A stretch of 5,417 bases of DNA from Acidobacteriota bacterium (GTDB lineage Bacteria > Acidobacteriota > Terriglobia > Terriglobales > SCQP01). The number at the start of each line of letters is the position of its first letter. The first letter of the stretch is position 1. Shown here piece after piece: positions 1 through 5,417 of the stretch. The position numbers and the translations under genes were made by a program. Below the pieces are notes generated by a model. It was not told the DNA's origin, ran no database searches, and was given only the letters and a program-made list of their open reading frames with translations. The stretch lies in contig JAKAOE010000158.1 in NCBI GenBank assembly GCA_021823305.1, forward strand, positions 1 through 5,417, read 5' to 3'.

Positions 1-714
1 GATCTTGTTGGCGAAGCGCTGCGCCTTGCTCGCCACCCCCATTGCCTCGTTCAGCGTCAGCCCGGCGTTGGGCACATTCGCCAGCGCGTCTTTCGCGCAC
101 GGATCGGTGGTCAGCTCGAAGTCGCCGCACCAGCACTTGTCCACGAACTCCAGCTTGATGTTGGAGCCGATGCCGGGCAGGTAGTTGTAGGTCCAGTCCT
201 CGTAAGGGTAGGTCGTGGTCCCGCCCCCGCCCGTCTCAAATGATCGTTCGTGCGGCCCGCCGGCGTCGTGGTTGTTTTCCACGTCCGGTTTGCCCCAGGT
301 GATGTAAATCCGCCCCCGATCCGTCTTCCAGCCCGGCTCGCCCGAGGAAAAATGCTCGTTGGCGTAGGCGAACCGCTCGTAGTACTGCTCCTTGTAGGAG
401 TTGTAGTTCGAGTCCGGGTTGGGATTGCGCCGCTGCCAGAACGCCTCGATGAACTGCTCCCGCTCCTCCTCGTTGGTGAGCTGCAGGAACGCCTGCCGCT
501 CCTGCGGCGTGATGATGTAGGCGACGTCCTCGTCCAGCCACTTCTTGTCTTCCGGGCTGAGCTCCTTCTCCAGCTTCTTCTGCTGTTGTTGGATTTGTTT
601 CGCGGTCAGCGCGTGCTTGGGCGGCGGCAGCGTCCGCTGCTGCGCTTGCCCCAGTATCGGCAGCAGCGCCAGCGCCGCCACGTAGGGAATGCAACTGGAA
701 AGGCGCACGGACAT
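1..714 (-). CDS. GWxTD domain-containing exported protein (5' part, runs off the left edge)
   Basis: The frame reads without a stop from ATG at 714-712 to the window edge, giving 238 residues; the C-terminal part is missing. Residues 1-24 look like a Sec signal peptide: Arg4, a hydrophobic stretch about 9-21, and likely cleavage after GQA at 24. C8 is too early and poorly placed for a lipobox. Residues about 38-60 are a Gln/Lys/Glu-rich helix. The family core follows: YIITPQERQAFLQL (66-79), an EEREQFIEAFWQRR block (83-96), YERFAYANEHF (112-122), then the diagnostic GWKTD at 128-132 followed by RGRIYITWGKPD. Proteins with this motif are abundant in Acidobacteriota; their molecular role is not established, so I give none. 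C194, C196 and C206 fall in a region where I recall few cysteines in relatives. No strong Shine-Dalgarno precedes the ATG, but a good promoter lies upstream at 778-807. The gene is divergent from the exporter operon. Family call is strong; function unknown. Confidence 0.9.
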   Translation of the reverse strand, partial: MSVRLSSCIPYVAALALLPILGQAQQRTLPPPKHALTAKQIQQQQKKLEKELSPEDKKWLDEDVAYIITPQERQAFLQLTNEEEREQFIEAFWQRRNPNPDSNYNSYKEQYYERFAYANEHFSSGEPGWKTDRGRIYITWGKPDVENNHDAGGPHERSFETGGGGTTTYPYEDWTYNYLPGIGSNIKLEFVDKCWCGDFELTTDPCAKDALANVPNAGLTLNEAMGVASKAQRFANKI

Positions 715-777
715 AGGCTTCGGCGATGGATTCCCCGGCTTTCGCCCCTGGGCTTGCGGCGGTAATTCTCTGCTCAA

Positions 778-807
778 ATACTACGGCGCGCGCGCGCCGC
801 CGGTCAA
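778..807 (-). promoter_or_regulatory. Sigma70-like promoter for the GWxTD gene
   Basis: Read on the minus strand, TTGACC (807-802, five of six matches to TTGACA) is followed by an 18-nt spacer and TAGTAT (783-778, four of six matches to TATAAT). Transcription would start near 771, giving a leader of about 57 nt before the ATG at 714. The -10 box lies in an AT-rich patch that stands out from its GC-rich surroundings. The spacer is made only of G and C. This is a motif match by eye; the start site is inferred. Confidence 0.6.
784..799. repeat. Perfect 16-bp alternating-GC palindrome in the promoter spacer
   Basis: CGGCGCGCGCGCGCCG equals its own reverse complement. Its core at 786-797 is six GC dinucleotides in a row. 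It lies wholly within the 18-nt spacer between the -35 and -10 boxes of the leftward promoter. Such tracts are known to favour Z-DNA under negative supercoiling, and a palindrome here could also be a protein-binding site. Neither role is shown by sequence alone, and short CG runs also arise by chance in GC-rich DNA. Confidence 0.85.
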
Positions 808-829
808 GCGTTTTCCCGTTCCGCCGGCT

Positions 830-845
830 TTCCGGGAACCCGGAA
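830..845. repeat. Inverted repeat, 7-bp arms with 2-nt centre, possible operator
   Basis: TTCCGGG (830-836) and CCCGGAA (839-845) are perfect inverted arms around AA. The site is 23 bp upstream of the -35 box of the leftward promoter and 75 bp before the adaptor start codon, so a dimeric regulator bound here could affect either side. The 2-nt centre is too short for a normal RNA hairpin loop and no T-run follows, so a terminator is unlikely. No regulator gene is in the window. The repeat is certain; its role is a guess. Confidence 0.4.
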
Positions 846-920
846 TCGCCCGCCTGCGTAGTCACAATCCGGGGCTCTCCGGCGTTATCGAGTAAGCTGG
901 TACTGAGCCCCACGACGGTC

Positions 921-2291
921 ATGACCTCCGGTAAAAAACTGATCCTGTTCATCGCCATGGTGGTGCTCCTAGGCGGCGTCGTGGCGGTTTCCTTGCTGCA
1001 GCAGGACCGCAACCGCGTCACCGTGCAAACCGAGCGCGCCGGGATCGAAACTATCGTCGCTCAGGTCACCGCCTCGGGCGAGATCAGCCCCAAGACCTAC
1101 GCCGACATCAGCCCCAACAACGTCGGTCAGATCACCAACCTCTACGTCAAGGAGGGCGACCCCGTCCACGCCGGCCAGCTCCTGGCCAAGCTCTGGAACG
1201 TGCAGGAGGCCGCCCAGGTCTCGGCCATGCAGGCCTCGCTCAAGACCACCCAAGCCAACCTCGCCGCCCAACGCGCCGCGCTCGGCACCGCCCAGGCCGA
1301 CGTCTACCGTGACACCGCCCTGCTCGCCCAGGCGCGCCAGAACTGGCGCCGTGCCCAGGCCCTCTACGAGGATCAGCTCCTCGCCCTGTCCGACTATCAG
1401 ACCCAGGAGGCCAACTACAAGACCGCCGTCGCCCAGCTGCGCGTCTCCCAGGCGGCGCAGAAACAGGCCCAGGCTCAGGCCGCCAGCCTCCTCGCCCAGA
1501 CCAACCAGGCCCGCGCCAACCTGCGTTCCGCCCAGGACGTGCTCAGCCGCACCGAGTTCCGCAGCCCGCTGAACGGCATCGTCACCTATCTCCCCGTCCA
1601 CGTCGGCGACACCGTGGTGATGGGCATCCAGAACTCCCCCGGCAGCGTCCTCATGCGCGTCGCCGATATGTCGGTGGTGCTCGCCAAGGTCCAGGTGGAT
1701 GAAACCGATATCGCCGCCGTGCGCGTCGGCCAGCCCGCCGAAATCACCATTGACGCCTATGGCGACCGCCGCTTCCCCGGCCGCGTCACCGTCGTCGGCG
1801 ACACCGCCATCCTGCGCTCCACCGGCGCCGCCGCCACCAGCGCCACCGGCACCGACCAGGCCAAGGACTTCAAGGTCACCATCCAGCTCGATCACCCGCC
1901 CCGGAACGTCCGCCCCGGCCTGAGCTGCACCGCCACCATCACCACCGCCACCGCCCCCCATGCCGTGGCCGTGCCGCTGCAGGCCGTCGTCGAGCGCGAC
2001 CCCAGCCAGCTCAAGGCCTCCCCCGCCGCCCTGGACCCGCCCGCCGTGCTTAACACCGTCACCGCCAAGCAGTCGCCGATCCAAGGCATCTTCGTCGTTG
2101 ATCCCAAGACCATGACCGCCAATTTCGTCCCCGCCGCCACCGGCATCACCGGCGTGGACCACATCCAGGTCCTCAGCGGCGTGCGCGCCGGCGACGAGGT
2201 GGTCACCGGCCCCTACTCCGCCCTCCGCACCCTCGCCGACCACGCCCGTATCCAGGTGGACAACTCCCTCGCCGCCGCGGGCGGCAGCTGA
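921..2291 (+). CDS. MacA-like efflux periplasmic adaptor subunit (membrane fusion protein)
   Basis: A 456-residue adaptor expected to sit in the inner membrane and bridge an ABC exporter to an outer-membrane channel. After GKK at 4-6, a hydrophobic anchor spans about 7-26. A beta strand region and first lipoyl half (about 43-93, with [20 protein letters not shown]) lead into an Ala/Gln-rich coiled-coil hairpin about 95-210. The second lipoyl half follows with [20 protein letters not shown] (211-230), matching the family's usual 'APFDGIV' segment. A beta-barrel domain carries VDETDI (259-264), and a C-terminal membrane-proximal domain includes GIFVVDP and [19 protein letters not shown] 921 is chosen because the anchor follows at once; the same frame stays open upstream to 726, but that 65-residue stretch is intergenic-like and would displace the anchor. 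No clear Shine-Dalgarno precedes it. The ATPase gene begins 8 nt after the stop. This is a MacA-type rather than RND-specific call, based on its neighbours. Substrate unknown. Confidence 0.93.
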   Translation: MTSGKKLILFIAMVVLLGGVVAVSLLQQDRNRVTVQTERAGIETIVAQVTASGEISPKTYADISPNNVGQITNLYVKEGDPVHAGQLLAKLWNVQEAAQVSAMQASLKTTQANLAAQRAALGTAQADVYRDTALLAQARQNWRRAQALYEDQLLALSDYQTQEANYKTAVAQLRVSQAAQKQAQAQAASLLAQTNQARANLRSAQDVLSRTEFRSPLNGIVTYLPVHVGDTVVMGIQNSPGSVLMRVADMSVVLAKVQVDETDIAAVRVGQPAEITIDAYGDRRFPGRVTVVGDTAILRSTGAAATSATGTDQAKDFKVTIQLDHPPRNVRPGLSCTATITTATAPHAVAVPLQAVVERDPSQLKASPAALDPPAVLNTVTAKQSPIQGIFVVDPKTMTANFVPAATGITGVDHIQVLSGVRAGDEVVTGPYSALRTLADHARIQVDNSLAAAGGS

Positions 2292-2299
2292 GCCCCGCC

Positions 2300-3076
2300 A
2301 TGGCCTCCCCGCCCACGCTCGACGCCATCCCCGGCCCGCTCGCGGACGGCGATGCCGCCCCCGGCCCGGACGTCATCATCGCCACCCGCGACCTGTGGAA
2401 GATCTACCCCATGGGCAGCGAGCAGGTCGCCGCCCTGCGCGGCGTCAACATCGCCATCCGGCGCAACGAATACGTCGCCATCATGGGTCCCAGCGGCTCC
2501 GGCAAAAGCACGCTGATGAACGTCATCGGCTGCCTCGACACCCCCACCCGCGGCCAGTACTGGCTCAACCAGCACCTGGTCAGCCAGCTCGACGATGACG
2601 AGCTCGCCCACATCCGCAACCACGAGATCGGCTTCGTCTTCCAGACCTTCAACCTGCTCGCCCGCGCCACCGCTCAGCACAACGTCGAACTCCCCCTGGT
2701 CTACGCCGGCGCCTCCGCCCCCGAGCGCACCCAGCGCGCCCTCGAGGCGCTGCGCAAGGTGGATCTCTACGACCGCCGCCTGCACCGCCCCAACGAGCTC
2801 AGCGGCGGCCAGCGCCAGCGCGTCGCCATCGCCCGCGCCCTCATCAACAACCCCAGCATCCTGCTCGCCGACGAGCCCACCGGCAACCTCGACTCCACCA
2901 CCAGCAACGAAATCATGCAGTTGCTCGACCGCCTCTGGCAGCAGGGCAACACCATCCTCCTGGTCACCCACGAGGCCGACATCGCCGAGTCCGCCCATCG
3001 CGTCATCCACATCCGCGACGGCCAGGTGGCGCGCGACGAACCCACCCGGCGCGGCCGCCAGGCGCAGGGCGGCTGA
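2300..3076 (+). CDS. ABC transporter ATP-binding protein, MacB/LolD type
   Basis: A 258-residue stand-alone cytoplasmic ATPase that should energise the two permeases encoded just downstream. Every catalytic motif is intact: Walker [10 protein letters not shown] (63-71), Q-loop Q115 in [10 protein letters not shown], signature [15 protein letters not shown] (167-181), Walker B ILLADE (187-192) with catalytic E192, the GNLDS D-loop region (195-199), and switch H224 in LLVTHE. The spacing and the phrases [12 protein letters not shown] and [10 protein letters not shown] are typical of the MacB/LolD/FtsE-like subfamily. The first 25 or so residues are a Pro/Ala/Gly/Asp-rich extension before the core starts at [16 protein letters not shown] 2300 is kept because the next in-frame Met (38) would cut the first core strand. 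A Shine-Dalgarno is not evident, so coupling to the adaptor stop 8 nt upstream is likely. In canonical MacB this domain is fused to the permease; here it is a separate gene. Confidence 0.96.
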   Translation: MASPPTLDAIPGPLADGDAAPGPDVIIATRDLWKIYPMGSEQVAALRGVNIAIRRNEYVAIMGPSGSGKSTLMNVIGCLDTPTRGQYWLNQHLVSQLDDDELAHIRNHEIGFVFQTFNLLARATAQHNVELPLVYAGASAPERTQRALEALRKVDLYDRRLHRPNELSGGQRQRVAIARALINNPSILLADEPTGNLDSTTSNEIMQLLDRLWQQGNTILLVTHEADIAESAHRVIHIRDGQVARDEPTRRGRQAQGG

Positions 3077-3079
3077 GGC

Positions 3080-4315
3080 GTGGCGCTGCGCGAAGCCATC
3101 GCCGTCGCCTTCGATACCCTCTGGTCGCACAAGCTGCGCAGCTTCCTCACCCTGCTCGGCATCATCATCTCCATCTGGACCCTGGTCGCGGTCGTCGCCC
3201 TGGTGCAGGGCGTCAACGGCTACGTCGCCGTCAAGATCGCCCGCCTCGGCTCCAACGTCATCTCCATCGAGCAGTACAGCCTGCAGGAGATGACCGACCA
3301 GAAGCTGTTCCGCGCCGCCCAGCTGCGCAACCGCCCGCTCTCGCTGCGCGAGTTCCGCTTCCTGCGCGCCCACGACCGCCTCGCCGCCCAGGTCGCCGCC
3401 ACCTCCAGCCGCACCATCGGCACCCTGCTCAAGGCCGGCGCCCACTCCATGACCGACGTCCGCGTCACCGGCGCCACCAGCAACGTCATTGATCTCGCCA
3501 GCTTCGACGTCCTCGCCGGGCGCTTCCTCAGCTCCACCGACGACCGTCACGACGCCTCCGTCGCCTTCATCGGCGCCGACGTCGCCCGCCAGCTCTTCCC
3601 CGGCATCGACCCCATCGGCCAGACCCTGACCGTGGACGGCCACAACTGCCTAGTCATCGGCCAAGCCAGCCCGCAGGGCAACGTCTTCGGCCAATCTCAG
3701 GACAGCTTCGTGGATATCCCCCTCGGCCTCTACCGCGCCCTCTACGGCGCCCAGGACTCGCTCAGCGTCCAGGTTCAGGCCCCCTCCGCCGCCCTCCTGC
3801 CCGCGCTCGCCGGCCAGACCCGCATGCTCATGCGCAACATCCGCCACCTGCGCTACCAGGACGCCGACAACTTCGGTATCATCGGCGCCGATTCGCTGAT
3901 GTCGCTCTGGCATCAGCTCACCGGCATCATCGCCTCCGTCATGGTCGGCGTGAGCTTCGTCTTCCTGGTGGTCGGCGGCATCGTGATCATGAACATCATG
4001 CTCGCCGCGGTCACCGAGCGCACCCGCGAGGTCGGCATCCGCAAGGCGCTCGGCGCCCGCCGCCGCGACATCCTGTCCCAGTTTCTGGTCGAGTCCGCCG
4101 TCCTCTCCAGCGTCGGCGGCGTGCTCGGCATCCTGCTCGCCTACGCCTTCACCCGCGTCGCCGCCGCCCTCACCCCGCTCCCGTTCACCCTCCCCTGGCT
4201 TGCCGTGGCCGCCGCCTTCGCCATCTCCACCGCGGTCGGCCTGTTCTTCGGCATCTATCCCGCGCAGAAGGCCGCCCGCCTCGAGCCCATCGCCGCCCTG
4301 CGCGCCGAGACCTGA
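3080..4315 (+). CDS. ABC transporter permease, MacB/FtsX family (first of two)
   Basis: A complete 411-residue inner-membrane permease with the MacB-type topology: TM1 about 21-43, a large periplasmic domain about 44-282, then TM2 about 283-307, TM3 about 339-361 and TM4 about 372-392. The N-terminal part is MacB-like periplasmic core, ending with the usual block of DVLAGRFLSSTD, VAFIGADVARQLFP and DPIGQTL. The C-terminal FtsX domain has the cytoplasmic loop TERTREVGIRKALGARRRDI at 312-331, and the protein ends in YPAQKAARLEPIAALRAET, as is standard for the family. Start is GTG 3080, three nt after the ATPase stop; AGGG at 3066-3069 is a plausible Shine-Dalgarno 10 nt away. TM1 carries a tryptophan (W33, in IISIWTLVAVVAL) where relatives mostly have small residues. 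It probably pairs with the next permease; a homodimer cannot be excluded. Confidence 0.94.
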   Translation: MALREAIAVAFDTLWSHKLRSFLTLLGIIISIWTLVAVVALVQGVNGYVAVKIARLGSNVISIEQYSLQEMTDQKLFRAAQLRNRPLSLREFRFLRAHDRLAAQVAATSSRTIGTLLKAGAHSMTDVRVTGATSNVIDLASFDVLAGRFLSSTDDRHDASVAFIGADVARQLFPGIDPIGQTLTVDGHNCLVIGQASPQGNVFGQSQDSFVDIPLGLYRALYGAQDSLSVQVQAPSAALLPALAGQTRMLMRNIRHLRYQDADNFGIIGADSLMSLWHQLTGIIASVMVGVSFVFLVVGGIVIMNIMLAAVTERTREVGIRKALGARRRDILSQFLVESAVLSSVGGVLGILLAYAFTRVAAALTPLPFTLPWLAVAAAFAISTAVGLFFGIYPAQKAARLEPIAALRAET

Positions 4316-4318
4316 CCG

Positions 4319-5417
<1,099 letters not shown>

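Noticed and set aside
250..765. A 171-codon plus-strand frame
   Set aside because: It is antisense to the GWxTD gene and Leu/Arg/Val-rich without domain motifs.
735..832. Nine-base direct repeat CCGGCTTTC at 735-743 and 824-832
   Set aside because: Only two short copies 89 bp apart with no further similarity around them; chance is sufficient in DNA this rich in C and G.
830..850. Rho-independent terminator at the TTCCGGG/CCCGGAA dyad
   Set aside because: The 2-nt centre cannot make a stable loop without opening the stem, no T-run follows on either strand, and no gene ends nearby.
726..920. A 65-residue N-terminal extension of the adaptor from ATG 726
   Set aside because: The added stretch is Ser/Arg/Pro-rich, has no family resemblance, covers the divergent promoter region and would bury the membrane anchor that follows Met at 921.
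236..1021. A 261-codon minus-strand frame overlapping the GWxTD gene in another frame
   Set aside because: It starts inside the adaptor gene, crosses the promoter region and conflicts with the GWxTD frame, which has a signal peptide and the diagnostic motif. The product is Ala/Arg-rich and unlike any family I know.
969..2243. A 424-codon minus-strand frame antisense to the adaptor
   Set aside because: It is a Gly/Asp/Val/His-rich string with no recognisable fold, opposite a clear membrane-fusion protein.
2213..3643. A 476-codon minus-strand frame antisense to the adaptor end, the ATPase and the first permease
   Set aside because: It has the same low-complexity, Gly/Ala/Asp/Val-rich character and crosses three genes with intact motifs on the plus strand. 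It is a codon-bias shadow.

Overview
The window looks like high-GC chromosomal DNA, most likely from an acidobacterium (phylum Acidobacteriota). The phylum call is inference. It rests on a GWxTD-domain exported protein of a type common in that phylum, lying next to a split MacAB-like export operon with two tandem permeases, a layout also common there. Codon use is heavily skewed to C-ending codons. This bias creates long but meaningless open frames on the opposite strand.

Layout. Positions 1-714 (minus strand) hold the first 238 codons of an exported GWxTD-domain protein that runs off the left edge. Positions 715-920 are a divergent intergenic region. It contains a good sigma70-type promoter facing left, whose spacer is a perfect GC-only palindrome, and a separate 7-bp-arm inverted repeat. 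Positions 921-5417 (plus strand) are a tightly packed operon: a MacA-like membrane-fusion/periplasmic adaptor (921-2291), a MacB/LolD-type ABC ATPase (2300-3076), a MacB-like FtsX-family permease (3080-4315), and a second related but different permease (4319 to the right edge, incomplete). Gaps between the operon genes are only 8, 3 and 3 nt, so co-transcription and translational coupling are expected.

How the genes work together. By analogy with MacAB-TolC, the ATPase would power a membrane unit made of the two permeases, probably as a heterodimer. The adaptor would link this inner-membrane complex to an outer-membrane channel, which is not encoded in the window. The substrate cannot be read from the sequence. 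The GWxTD gene is transcribed away from the operon, and no functional link can be shown beyond the shared intergenic region.

I found no RNA gene, mobile element, CRISPR array or terminator. I see no clearly undescribed system. The most unusual feature is the alternating-GC palindrome that fills the spacer of the leftward promoter.
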